From the NCBI RefSeq assembly GCF_947499295.1, contig NZ_CANMNP010000015.1, forward strand, positions 124,001 through 188,000: a DNA stretch of 64,000 nt, read 5' to 3'. Below, one piece after another: positions 56,322 through 64,000 of this stretch. The translations under genes and the position numbers were made by a program. The notes below the pieces were generated by a model. That model did not search any database. It was not told the origin of the DNA and saw only the letters and a program-made list of their open reading frames with translations. This stretch comes from an uncultured Roseibium sp. GTDB lineage: Bacteria; Pseudomonadota; Alphaproteobacteria; Rhizobiales; Stappiaceae. Each line of letters opens with the position of its first letter. Position 1 is the first letter of the stretch.

Positions 56322-58373
56322 ATGACGGTGGTTTCTCAAAAAGTCCGCGGCCTTGAGAGCTTTCTCAGCGGTTCCTGGCGAAGTGGAAAAGGCGAGGGCA
56401 AACTGCTTCTTGATGCCGCGACCGGTCAGCCCGTTGCAAACATCAATGCCGATGGTCTCGATTTGTCCGGGGCGCTGGCCTACGGGCGCAGCAAGGGCGG
56501 CACAGCTTTGCGTAAAATGACCTTCCATGAGAGAGCGCTGATGCTTAAAAGCCTGGCGCAAACGCTCATGGAGAAAAAAGAAATATTCTACCAAGAGAGT
56601 TTTGCAACAGGCGCAACCCGCAAGGACAGCTGGATTGATATCGAAGGCGGTATCGGAACGCTGTTTGCCTATTCTTCGAAGGCGCGTCGGGAAATGCCGA
56701 ATACCCGTGTCTTTACCGAGGGAGCAATTGAGCCTCTCTCGCGCGATAACTCGTTTTCAGGACAGCATATCCTGTCGCCATTGCAAGGGATTGCTGTCCA
56801 CATCAACGCCTATAATTTTCCCTGCTGGGGTATGTTGGAAAAGATTGCACCGTCTCTGATCGCCGGTGTGCCTTGTCTTGTAAAACCGGCCAGTCAGACC
56901 GCCTACCTCACGGAACTCATGGTTAGGCACATTCTGGCCGCCGATATACTTCCTGAAGGGGCTCTTCAACTGCTCTGCGGTTCTGCAGGCGACCTCGTGG
57001 ATCATGTGACGGGACAAGATGTCGTTACATTCACTGGATCTGCCGCCACCGGCCAGATGCTGCGACAGAACCCGTCTATGGTTCGAAATTCGACGCGGTT
57101 TTCGATGGAGGCCGACAGTCTCAATGCCGCCGTGCTTGGACCGGACGCAAAACAAGGGGAAAGCGAGTTCGACCTGTTCGTTAGGGAAGTGGCTCGGGAG
57201 ATGACTGTCAAAGCGGGACAAAAATGCACCGCCATCCGTCGGATTATTGTTCCACGCGACACGGCTGAGGCAGTTGGGGACGCCTTGAAGGCCCGATTTG
57301 AGAAACTGAGGATAGGAGACCCAAGAGATGACACGGTCACCATGGGGCCTCTTGCTTCTGCAGGGCAAAAAGACGAGGTGCAATCGCGCGTCGAGGAATT
57401 GAAGACGGAGGCTGAAGCTGTCTATGGTGGTTCGGGTAATGTGCCGGAAAAAGGAGCTTTCGAAGCGCCGGTCCTGCTTTATTGCGACCGCCCCTTGGTG
57501 TCCGAAACCATCCATGCCGTTGAGGCTTTTGGGCCAGTGGCAACGCTCATGCCGTACGACTCTCTTGAAGACGCTATCGCGCTCACCCACAAGGGCAAGG
57601 GATCGCTTGTCGCTTCACTGTTTACAAATGACCGCTTGGTTGCCGAAGAAACGGTGCTCGGCATGGCACCATTTCACGGTCGGGTGCTGATCGGAAATCG
57701 TCAAAGCGCCAAAACTTCAACCGGTCACGGTTCACCTTTGCCAATGCTCGTTCACGGCGGCCCGGGCCGTGCTGGAGGGGGAGAAGAGCTTGGTGGCCTG
57801 AGATCCGTCAAACACTTTATGCAAAGAACCGCCATTCAAGGTGCACCCAATCTTCTTGGCGCCGTAACCGGACGATGGATTGCCGGGGAGCAAGGCAGAG
57901 CCGATAGCCGCCATCCATTCAGGAAGTCACTGGCAGAACTTAAAATAGGAGATCAGCTCGTAACCAGGGAGCGGACGGTTTCTCTTGAAGATATTGAACA
58001 CTTCGCGGAGTTTACGGGAGATACCTTCTATGCCCACATGAATGAGGCCGCGGCACAACGCAATCCGTTTTTTGAAGGCCGCGTTGCGCATGGCTATCTG
58101 ATTGTCTCATTTGCGGCCGGTCTGTTTGTTGAACCGGAAGAAGGGCCTGTTCTTGCAAATTATGGTGTCGACAACCTGCGTTTCCTTACACCCGTCAACG
58201 CCGGCGATGCCTTGAAAGTTCAGTTGACGGCCAAGGAGATATCGCCGCGTATTTCAGCCGATTATGGAGAAGTTCGCTGGGATTGCCTCGTCTCAAATCA
58301 AAACGACGAGCCTGTAGCGCAATATGATGTCCTCACTTTGGTCGCCAAGGAGTGGCCGACTGCGTCGTCGTAG
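56322..58373 (+). CDS. paaZ: PaaZ, bifunctional oxepin-CoA hydrolase / semialdehyde dehydrogenase
   Basis: A 683-aa fusion that opens the oxepin-CoA ring and oxidises the semialdehyde. The N-terminal aldehyde dehydrogenase (to ~residue 520) has ligand Glu in SMEADSLNAAVLGPD and catalytic Cys in AGQKCTAIRRI. The C-terminal MaoC-like hydratase (EHFAEFTGDTFYAHMNEAAAQRNPFFEGRVAHGYLIV) keeps its Asp and His. ATG at 56322 follows GGAAGAAA. The distal gene of the plus-strand paa unit. Confidence 0.95.
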   Translation: MTVVSQKVRGLESFLSGSWRSGKGEGKLLLDAATGQPVANINADGLDLSGALAYGRSKGGTALRKMTFHERALMLKSLAQTLMEKKEIFYQESFATGATRKDSWIDIEGGIGTLFAYSSKARREMPNTRVFTEGAIEPLSRDNSFSGQHILSPLQGIAVHINAYNFPCWGMLEKIAPSLIAGVPCLVKPASQTAYLTELMVRHILAADILPEGALQLLCGSAGDLVDHVTGQDVVTFTGSAATGQMLRQNPSMVRNSTRFSMEADSLNAAVLGPDAKQGESEFDLFVREVAREMTVKAGQKCTAIRRIIVPRDTAEAVGDALKARFEKLRIGDPRDDTVTMGPLASAGQKDEVQSRVEELKTEAEAVYGGSGNVPEKGAFEAPVLLYCDRPLVSETIHAVEAFGPVATLMPYDSLEDAIALTHKGKGSLVASLFTNDRLVAEETVLGMAPFHGRVLIGNRQSAKTSTGHGSPLPMLVHGGPGRAGGGEELGGLRSVKHFMQRTAIQGAPNLLGAVTGRWIAGEQGRADSRHPFRKSLAELKIGDQLVTRERTVSLEDIEHFAEFTGDTFYAHMNEAAAQRNPFFEGRVAHGYLIVSFAAGLFVEPEEGPVLANYGVDNLRFLTPVNAGDALKVQLTAKEISPRISADYGEVRWDCLVSNQNDEPVAQYDVLTLVAKEWPTASS

Positions 58374-58427
58374 CAGATACGCGACCTTTCGATTGCTCGC
58401 TTTCCTGGCGGGCGATCGTTTGATTTT

Positions 58428-59738
58428 CTAGTCTATCGGCCGATTGTCGACCACTCGTTTTGCCTTGCCGGCAGACCGTTCGACCTTGCCTGGTTCCGTC
58501 ACATCGATAAGGGCGGACACGCCAATAACGCTCTTGATATGATGGCCAAGTTCCTTGGCAGAAGCGCGTCTTTGATCTGAAGATGCAGCGCCAGGCAGGG
58601 CCTCGACATGTACTGTCATGACATCGAGACGGTTGTCCTTTGTCAGTTCAATCTGAAAATGCGGCGACAGCCCCTCGCATTTCAGCAACTGTTCTTCGAT
58701 CTGTGTCGGAAAGACGTTGACGCCTCTGAGGATGATCATGTCGTCGGAACGACCCGTGACCTTTTCCATCCTACGCATGGAACGCGCGGTGCCAGGAAGG
58801 AGCCGGGTTAAATCCCGTGTCCGGTAGCGAACCATCGGCAAACCTTCCTTGGTCAGGGTGGTGAACACCAATTCACCGATTTCACCGTCAGGAAGGTTGT
58901 CGCCGGTAACAGGATCGATGATCTCCGGGTAGAAGTGGTCTTCCCAGATGTGAAGCCCGTCCTTTGTCTCTACACATTCATTGGCAACGCCGGGCCCGAG
59001 TATCTCCGACAAACCGTAGATGTCGACGGCGTGCATATCGAAGGCATCCTGGATCTCCAGCCGCATGGCATTTGTCCAGGGCTCGGCTCCGAATATGCCC
59101 ACAGCAAGCGAACTGTCTCTTGGGTCGATGCCTTCGCGGCGAAATTCATCCAGGATGGACAGAAGGTACGAAGGCGTCACCATGATGATCCGAGGTTTGA
59201 AATCCTGGATCAAGGTCACCTGGCGTTCGGTCATGCCGCCTGAGACGGGAACGACCGTGCACCCCATTTTTTCCGCGCCGTAATGCGCGCCGAGTCCACC
59301 GGTGAAAAGACCGTACCCATAGGAAATATGGATTATGTCTCCCGGACGCCCACCGGAGGCTCTGATGGAACGCGCGACAAGTTGCGCCCACATCTCGATA
59401 TCGTTGGCAGTGTACCCTACGACCGTCGGTTTGCCGGTCGTGCCGGAGGATGCGTGAATGCGCGAAATCTTTTCCCGGGGCACTGCAAAAAGACCAAACG
59501 GATAATTGTCCCTGAGGTCCGATTTGGTCGTGAAGGGAAACTTCGACAAATCATCAAGTTGTTTGAGATCGGAAGGATGCACGCCCTTTGCATCAAACCT
59601 TTGTTTGAACAGCGGTACATTCTCGTACGCATGAGCCACAGACCATTGCAGCCGTTTCAGTTGCAGCGCGGATATTTCGTCTCTTGATGCCGTTTCGATG
59701 GGCTCAAGGTCGCCAGGGTGTGGGGCCAGGTTTTCCAT
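58428..59738 (-). CDS. paaK: Phenylacetate-CoA ligase PaaK
   Basis: A 436-aa AMP-forming ligase that activates phenylacetate to its CoA thioester, entry step of the pathway. ANL motifs are IHASSGTTGKPTVVGYT (P-loop), VVPVSGGMTERQ, YGLSEILGPGV and VRYRTRDLTRLL, and it ends with RVVDNRPID. Convergent with paaZ, 54 bp apart. On the minus strand it is last after paaG and paaI. Confidence 0.95.
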   Translation of the reverse strand: MENLAPHPGDLEPIETASRDEISALQLKRLQWSVAHAYENVPLFKQRFDAKGVHPSDLKQLDDLSKFPFTTKSDLRDNYPFGLFAVPREKISRIHASSGTTGKPTVVGYTANDIEMWAQLVARSIRASGGRPGDIIHISYGYGLFTGGLGAHYGAEKMGCTVVPVSGGMTERQVTLIQDFKPRIIMVTPSYLLSILDEFRREGIDPRDSSLAVGIFGAEPWTNAMRLEIQDAFDMHAVDIYGLSEILGPGVANECVETKDGLHIWEDHFYPEIIDPVTGDNLPDGEIGELVFTTLTKEGLPMVRYRTRDLTRLLPGTARSMRRMEKVTGRSDDMIILRGVNVFPTQIEEQLLKCEGLSPHFQIELTKDNRLDVMTVHVEALPGAASSDQRRASAKELGHHIKSVIGVSALIDVTEPGKVERSAGKAKRVVDNRPID

Positions 59739-59777
59739 GATTGTCTCCCTTGGAACGCTTAGAAATCTGCGTTCGCA

Positions 59778-60203
59778 TTATTCTGGCAAGATGGTGCCTT
59801 TTGTCGTTCTTGAGTTGCCGCGAAATTCCGCAATGACATCACCGTGTTGGTTTCGAACTGTCACGTCATATAGCCCTGATCGGCCGGAACGTGATCTTTC
59901 GACTGCGCTTGCGGTCAATCGATCTCCCAGGCGTGCAGGTGCAAGAAAAGTAACGTCGCAGTGTTGGGCAACAGTCACCTGATTGTATGTATTGCAGGCA
60001 AAGGCAAATGCGCTGTCAGCGAGCGTGAAAATGTAACCACCATGGCAAATACCATGTCCGTTGGTCATGGTTTCCGTGACCGACATGGTAAGCACAGACT
60101 TTCCTTGACCCACGCTATCGAGAGCCATGCCCAGACTTTGCGAGGCCGTATCTTGCGACCACATGCGATCAGCGCACGCTTGTGCGAGTTCTTCGGGGGA
60201 CAT
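59778..60203 (-). CDS. paaI: PaaI, hydroxyphenylacetyl-CoA thioesterase
   Basis: A 141-aa hotdog thioesterase that frees CoA from stalled intermediates. GHGICHGGYIFTLADSAFAFACNTYNQVTVAQHCDVTFLAPARLGDRL is the family core. GGAG at rev. comp. of 60210-60213 is eight bases upstream of the chosen ATG at 60203 but touches the ATG at 60209, so 60203 is preferred. Starts 21 bp after the paaG stop. Confidence 0.92.
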   Translation of the reverse strand: MSPEELAQACADRMWSQDTASQSLGMALDSVGQGKSVLTMSVTETMTNGHGICHGGYIFTLADSAFAFACNTYNQVTVAQHCDVTFLAPARLGDRLTASAVERSRSGRSGLYDVTVRNQHGDVIAEFRGNSRTTKGTILPE

Positions 60204-60223
60204 ACGCATCTCCGGCTGTTAGC

Positions 60224-61018
60224 TCATGATCCTGAAAAACGGGCAGGGCGCTTTTCAAGAAAGGCAGATACGCCTTCACGATAATCTGCGGTCCTGCCGG
60301 CTTGTCTTTGTGCATCCCGCTCAGCGTCCAGTTGCCGATCCAGCGTCTGGCCCGCAGCATCTTGTATAAGTTTCTTGGTCAGCGCCAATCCCTTGGTCGC
60401 ACCTGCTGCCAGATGTGCGGCCAGCTTTTCGGCTTCCGGTAGCAGTTCAGCGTCCGGATAGGTTTTCCAAATGAGGCCCCATTCTTCAGCGGTTTCTGCA
60501 TTGAGCGGCTCACCCGTCATTGCAAGGGCCTTGGCTCTTGCTTCGCCGATCAGCCTGGGTAGCAACCAGGTGCCACCAGAATCGGGCACGAGACCTATTT
60601 TCGCAAATGCCTGGATGAACCGCGCCGATCGCGCCGCGAGCACAATATCGCATGCCAACGCTATGTTGGCACCAGCGCCCGCCGCGACCCCGTTTACCGC
60701 ACACACAATCGGTTTCGGCATTGATCGGATTTCGCGGATGAGTGGATTATACAAAGTATCGAGCGTTAGGCCGAGATCAGGAGCTTCGCTTCCGTCGCGC
60801 ATGTCTCTGTTGGAAAGATCCTGACCCGCGCAAAACCCGCGACCGGCTCCTGTCAAGAGAATGCACCTTACGTCGTCGTTTTGACGTGCGGTCTTCAGAT
60901 GCCGAAACAAACTATTGTGCATTCCTTCATTGAAGGCGTTCAATCGGTCAGGCCGATTTAGTGTGAGCAAAAGTGCGCCGTCCCGCTCTTCCGCGATCAC
61001 CGTTTCTGCTTCTGCCAT
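60224..61018 (-). CDS. paaG: PaaG, epoxyphenylacetyl-CoA isomerase (enoyl-CoA hydratase family)
   Basis: A 264-aa crotonase-fold enzyme converting 1,2-epoxyphenylacetyl-CoA to oxepin-CoA. Features include GAGRGFCAGQDLSNRDM, MPKPIVCAVNGVAAGAGANIALACDIVLAARSARFIQAFAKIGLVPDSGGTWLLPRLIG. GGGAGGG right upstream fixes the ATG at 61018; 18 residues of open frame before it are ignored. First gene of the minus-strand paaG-I-K unit; PaaF, PaaH and PaaJ are absent from the window. Confidence 0.92.
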   Translation of the reverse strand: MAEAETVIAEERDGALLLTLNRPDRLNAFNEGMHNSLFRHLKTARQNDDVRCILLTGAGRGFCAGQDLSNRDMRDGSEAPDLGLTLDTLYNPLIREIRSMPKPIVCAVNGVAAGAGANIALACDIVLAARSARFIQAFAKIGLVPDSGGTWLLPRLIGEARAKALAMTGEPLNAETAEEWGLIWKTYPDAELLPEAEKLAAHLAAGATKGLALTKKLIQDAAGQTLDRQLDAERDAQRQAGRTADYREGVSAFLEKRPARFSGS

Positions 61019-61270
61019 GCGCCCTCCCAAAGCGTCACACGTTTTTGCGAAATGGACAGATACTTGTGACATTAATGCACGGAGTTACGCTTCGGTCAAA
61101 GCCTGAATCGGTGTTTTTTATCGTCTGCCAGCGCACAGAAACTCAAAATCAACGCACGAATTGCGGAAACTTACCCGGCGATAGGAACTCAATCTAAGAA
61201 ATTGATTCAGTGGATGTTTACTTTAGTCGCCAATAGTTGGCCCCAAAGTACGGGTCAGCGTCACAACCTC

Positions 61271-62590
61271 ATGTTTAATCGTAAAACCACCGCTGAAGAA
61301 ATAGCTCTCGACATTCCGTTGGAACTCGAGGAAGGCCCACCGCCGGTTGCCTACAAACGCGTTCTTCAGACCCTTTCTATCAGTGCTGCAGCATTTTTAG
61401 CCTGGGCTGCAATTGGACAGGTGCGCGAAGTCGCCAAAGCCAACGGTGAAATTGCGCCTGCCGGTAAAGTCCAGACCGTCGGCCATCTCGAGGGTGGTAT
61501 CGTTGCTGAAGTTCTGGTGCAGGAGGGGCAGTTGGTTGATGAAGGAACACCATTGGTGCGCCTTTTGGAAACCGCAACATCCAGCGATCTCGAAAGAGTG
61601 CAAACAAGACTGCGTTTTCTGGCAACCGAAGAACAACGTCTCGCAGCCAACACCACTCGGGAGCAATCCTCGGGTCTGCGTTTGGGCAATGGCATAACCT
61701 TTTCTGAGGCACAGCAGGCAGCTTTTGTCGCGCAACAGAGAGCGTTCGAGCAGGAACAACAAGCGCTGATGGCCCGTATCAGTGAAAAGGAAGCCGAACT
61801 CTCTAGTGTTGTAGAACGGATCGGGCTGCAAGAGACACAAATTGAAATTGAACAGGAAAAGTTTGAGATCCAACAATCGCTCTTTGATCAGGGTTACACG
61901 TCCAAGCGGCGCTATCTCGATGCCAAGTCGTCGCTGCAAAATGCACAGAGCTCGCTCAGTGAGTTGAGCGGTATGAAAGGCCGCGTCGAAGCACAATTGA
62001 GAGAAGCTCAGGCAGGGCTGCAAAGATCGGCCGCTGTCGCCGAAGAAGAGCTGGCAGAGGAACGAAGCCGCGTTGTCCAGGAACGCAACGAGCTTTCATT
62101 CGAAGCGGAAAAACAGCAAGACCGTTTCGAGCGTTTGTTTGTCCGTGCTCCGGCCTCCGGACACATCAAGGCACTCTATCTGAAAGGTCCAGGCAGTGTT
62201 CTGGCGCCGGGTGATGTGGTAGCGGAAATAGTCCCGAGCGACAGCGAGCTTGTCGCCGATGTGCGTATTTCTCCGCGCGATATCGGCCATGTTGAAGTCG
62301 GCGATGAGGCGGAAATTGCCGTCACGACTTTCGATCCAAATATTCAGGGGACCTTGAAAGGAGAGGTGTCTGTTATCTCGGCCTCCAGCTTCCGGGATGA
62401 ATATGGAAACTATTTTTTCAAGGCGACGATACCCCTGACATCCAATCAGATCGGGGAAGGTTCGCGCGCAGAGACGATTTCGCCTGGAATGGTGGTCGAT
62501 GCGAAAATCGTGACAGGATCCAAATCCGTTCTTCAATACATGCTGAAACCCGTCACGCGTGCAATTGGCGATCCGCTCAGCGAACGGTAA
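61271..62590 (+). CDS. HlyD-family type I secretion membrane-fusion protein
   Basis: A 439-aa periplasmic adaptor for a type I secretion system. One inner-membrane helix near residues 33-50 (LSISAAAFLAWAAIGQV), a barrel-sandwich half (VGHLEGGIVAEVLVQEGQLV), a long coiled coil (~100-280), and a beta-barrel end (FVRAPASGHIKALYLKGPGSVLAPGDVVAEIVPS). ATG at 61271 chosen since MFNRKTTAEEIALDIPLELEE is the normal adaptor start. The usual HlyB-like exporter gene is not next to it; the neighbour on the right, convergent, is a calcium-binding repeat protein that may be its cargo. Confidence 0.88.
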   Translation: MFNRKTTAEEIALDIPLELEEGPPPVAYKRVLQTLSISAAAFLAWAAIGQVREVAKANGEIAPAGKVQTVGHLEGGIVAEVLVQEGQLVDEGTPLVRLLETATSSDLERVQTRLRFLATEEQRLAANTTREQSSGLRLGNGITFSEAQQAAFVAQQRAFEQEQQALMARISEKEAELSSVVERIGLQETQIEIEQEKFEIQQSLFDQGYTSKRRYLDAKSSLQNAQSSLSELSGMKGRVEAQLREAQAGLQRSAAVAEEELAEERSRVVQERNELSFEAEKQQDRFERLFVRAPASGHIKALYLKGPGSVLAPGDVVAEIVPSDSELVADVRISPRDIGHVEVGDEAEIAVTTFDPNIQGTLKGEVSVISASSFRDEYGNYFFKATIPLTSNQIGEGSRAETISPGMVVDAKIVTGSKSVLQYMLKPVTRAIGDPLSER

Positions 62591-62633
62591 TATCCCTCAG
62601 CGCCGATTGCGTACAATAGACCTGTAAACAAGA

Positions 62634-62664
62634 AAAGAGCCCCGCCGTTTCCGGGGGGGCTTTT
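62634..62664. terminator. Rho-independent terminator
   Basis: AGCCCC (62638-62643) pairs with GGGGCT (62656-62661), with four A before and four T after. It lies between the convergent adaptor and repeat-protein genes and could serve both. Confidence 0.7.
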
Positions 62665-62692
62665 GTCAGTTTCCGCTGTCCGGTGACATCAG

Positions 62693-64000
62693 CTACCACC
62701 GGATCTCTTCAACGTCGTTAAAGGTAACGCGGCTTCCGTCCGAGAAATCGATATAGCCGTCTGCATCCTGGGAAAGATCAATTTTCCCGGTGTCCAAATC
62801 CGTACTTTCTATTGACCCGCTGGTGACCGTCACTGTCCAGTCGGTACCGTATTCACCGGCCGATACCACGCCTGCGCCTCCGCCCAGGTCGATCACATCG
62901 GTCCAGGCTGCACCTTGTCCTGCAGAGATAGTATCGCTTCCATCGCCAAGCCCGTGCATGAAGAGGTCGGACCCGTCTTCTCCAAGAATATTGTCGTCTC
63001 CGGCACCTCCGATAATGACATCGTCTCCTGCACCGGCGTAAATATTGTCCGCACCGCCGTTTCCAAAGATCAAATCACGCCCACCGCCCGCAGACAGGAT
63101 GTCGTTCCCGTCCACGGAGCCACCTTCAAGGCGATCATTGTAGTCACCGGTATAAATCTGATCATCGCCGCCAATGCCGTCTATGGACACTGACTGGGTT
63201 GTTTCGCTGAAATAGCCGTTTGCCAGCCCTCCAACTGCCTCATAATCATAGTCTCCAGCGACGGAGATACTGAAGGTTTCGCTGGATTGCGATCCGTCTG
63301 CCGACGTAGCAGTCACGGTAAGATCGATCGAGCTTTCGGCTTGGCTGTCAAAAAACGCATGGTTTGCAACTGTAATTATCCCATCAGCACTGACCTCGAA
63401 CCGGTCGTCATTGAGCACGTAGCTCACGCTGTCTCCGTCGGGATCGCTCGCAGCTGCTGTGACACCAACAAGAGTGCCACCGCCATCTGTTTCGTGGATG
63501 GTATTCGCAGAACTGTCGTTGTCCGTGACAGCGCCAACATCTGAATTTGTTAAATCGCCAGCAAGAACGTCGCCATCGGCGAACCGGAAATTTTCAACGT
63601 TCGAGACTGTGTCCGTGCCATCAGGACCACCTATTCGAAGGTCTGTGATTGTGTAACTGCCGTCGACATTTTCGGAAATATCATAGTCGGTGAAATTGCC
63701 GGAATAGATGGCGGTGTCGGTTCCGTCACCTCCGTCAAGTTCGTCATTGCCTGATCCGCCGGTTACTGTATCGCTTCCGGCATCCAGCGAGATTTTATCA
63801 TCACCGGACGAGCCAACTATGGTGTCGCCGTTTGTCGTTCCGATGATCTCGTCAACACCAGTCAATGTAACATTTGAGAAGTCGAAATTTGCTCGAGTGT
63901 CTTTCGTTCCCAGTTGATCGCCGGTTGCGGTCGAACCATCAATCACCTCAATGCCCGACGCTGCTGAGAAGTCACCTTGAACCCGGTAGGTACCGCCCCC
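62693..64000 (-). CDS. Cadherin-like / RTX calcium-binding repeat protein (C-terminal part)
   Basis: The frame is open to the window edge, so only the last 435 codons are seen; the GTG at 63946 is internal. In order it shows RTX-type repeats (GTTNGDTIVGSSGDDKISLDAG...SGNDELDGGDGTD), a cadherin-like region of ~100 residues (DPDGDSVSYVLNDDRFEVSADGIITVANHAFFD), a second RTX block (GGGRDLIFGNGGADNIYAGAGDDVIIGGAGDDNILGEDG), and the end FNDVEEIRW. Such proteins are exported by type I secretion in a C-terminal-signal-dependent way and bind Ca2+ outside the cell. Function (adhesin or matrix) inferred. Confidence 0.85.
   Translation of the reverse strand, partial: GGGTYRVQGDFSAASGIEVIDGSTATGDQLGTKDTRANFDFSNVTLTGVDEIIGTTNGDTIVGSSGDDKISLDAGSDTVTGGSGNDELDGGDGTDTAIYSGNFTDYDISENVDGSYTITDLRIGGPDGTDTVSNVENFRFADGDVLAGDLTNSDVGAVTDNDSSANTIHETDGGGTLVGVTAAASDPDGDSVSYVLNDDRFEVSADGIITVANHAFFDSQAESSIDLTVTATSADGSQSSETFSISVAGDYDYEAVGGLANGYFSETTQSVSIDGIGGDDQIYTGDYNDRLEGGSVDGNDILSAGGGRDLIFGNGGADNIYAGAGDDVIIGGAGDDNILGEDGSDLFMHGLGDGSDTISAGQGAAWTDVIDLGGGAGVVSAGEYGTDWTVTVTSGSIESTDLDTGKIDLSQDADGYIDFSDGSRVTFNDVEEIRW

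Noticed and set aside
1..64000. CRISPR array, phage, defence system, IS elements, rRNA or tRNA
   Set aside because: No regular repeats, no transposase or phage proteins, and no cloverleaf or rRNA signatures were recognised by eye; a tRNA scan would settle the last point.

Overview
The window looks like chromosomal DNA from an alphaproteobacterium of the Rhizobiales/Hyphomicrobiales type. A marine Stappiaceae genome (Roseibium/Labrenzia/Stappia-like) is my best guess. The evidence is gene order and family content: sufD-sufS-sufT-sufA, an ExoR-like Sel1 protein, the chain erpA/dgt/argS/SPOR/nagZ/scpAB/tatABC/serS/surE/pcm/lytM/yajC/secDF, paired DUF1127 genes, and a complete phenylacetate epoxidase operon. 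No rRNA, tRNA, phage, insertion sequence or CRISPR array was seen. The genus is inference only.

Layout. 1-3.2 kb: end of a suf Fe-S assembly operon, then tenA. 3.2-9 kb (minus strand): a GGDEF protein, a DEAD-box RNA helicase, a small sulfotransferase-like protein and parE. 9.6-12.2 kb: exoR-like gene, a small secreted Cys-rich protein, xthA and erpA. 12.3-18.1 kb: dgt, argS and a long SPOR-domain envelope protein. 18.2-23.8 kb is an accessory block (two LysR regulators, an EamA transporter, RidA, an esterase, and a wrecked Tat-exported haloperoxidase-type hydrolase) that interrupts the usual SPOR-nagZ junction. 23.9-38.4 kb: nagZ, scpA, scpB, an orphan ABC ATPase, tatABC, serS, surE, pcm, a LysM/M23 lipoprotein, a DUF815 ATPase, yajC, secD, secF and an Mth938/NDUFAF3-like gene. 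38.5-41.4 kb: an NDUFAF6-like squalene/phytoene synthase homologue, trmFO and a GFA-family protein.

41.4-42.4 kb holds the most striking non-coding signal. Two tiny DUF1127 genes on the minus strand are each followed by hairpins whose loops carry CCTCCTCCC-type (anti-Shine-Dalgarno) sequence. This is the architecture of the alphaproteobacterial 'cuckoo'/CcsR small RNAs. Locus B has three such motifs and locus A has two.

42.5-50.9 kb: uvrA and ssb divergently arranged around a near-match SOS box, a small HExxH metallopeptidase, an L,D-transpeptidase, and a histidine-rich ZnuA with tandem Zur-box-like sites. 51-61 kb: the paa system. paaX and paaA-(DUF3291 gene)-paaB-paaC-paaD-paaE-paaZ are on the plus strand; paaG-paaI-paaK are on the minus strand and converge on them. 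Together these activate phenylacetate to its CoA thioester, epoxidise it, isomerise it to the oxepin and open the ring. The later beta-oxidation enzymes (paaF, paaH, paaJ) are not in the window. 61.2-64 kb: an HlyD-type type I secretion adaptor converging on a large calcium-binding repeat protein that runs off the window end.
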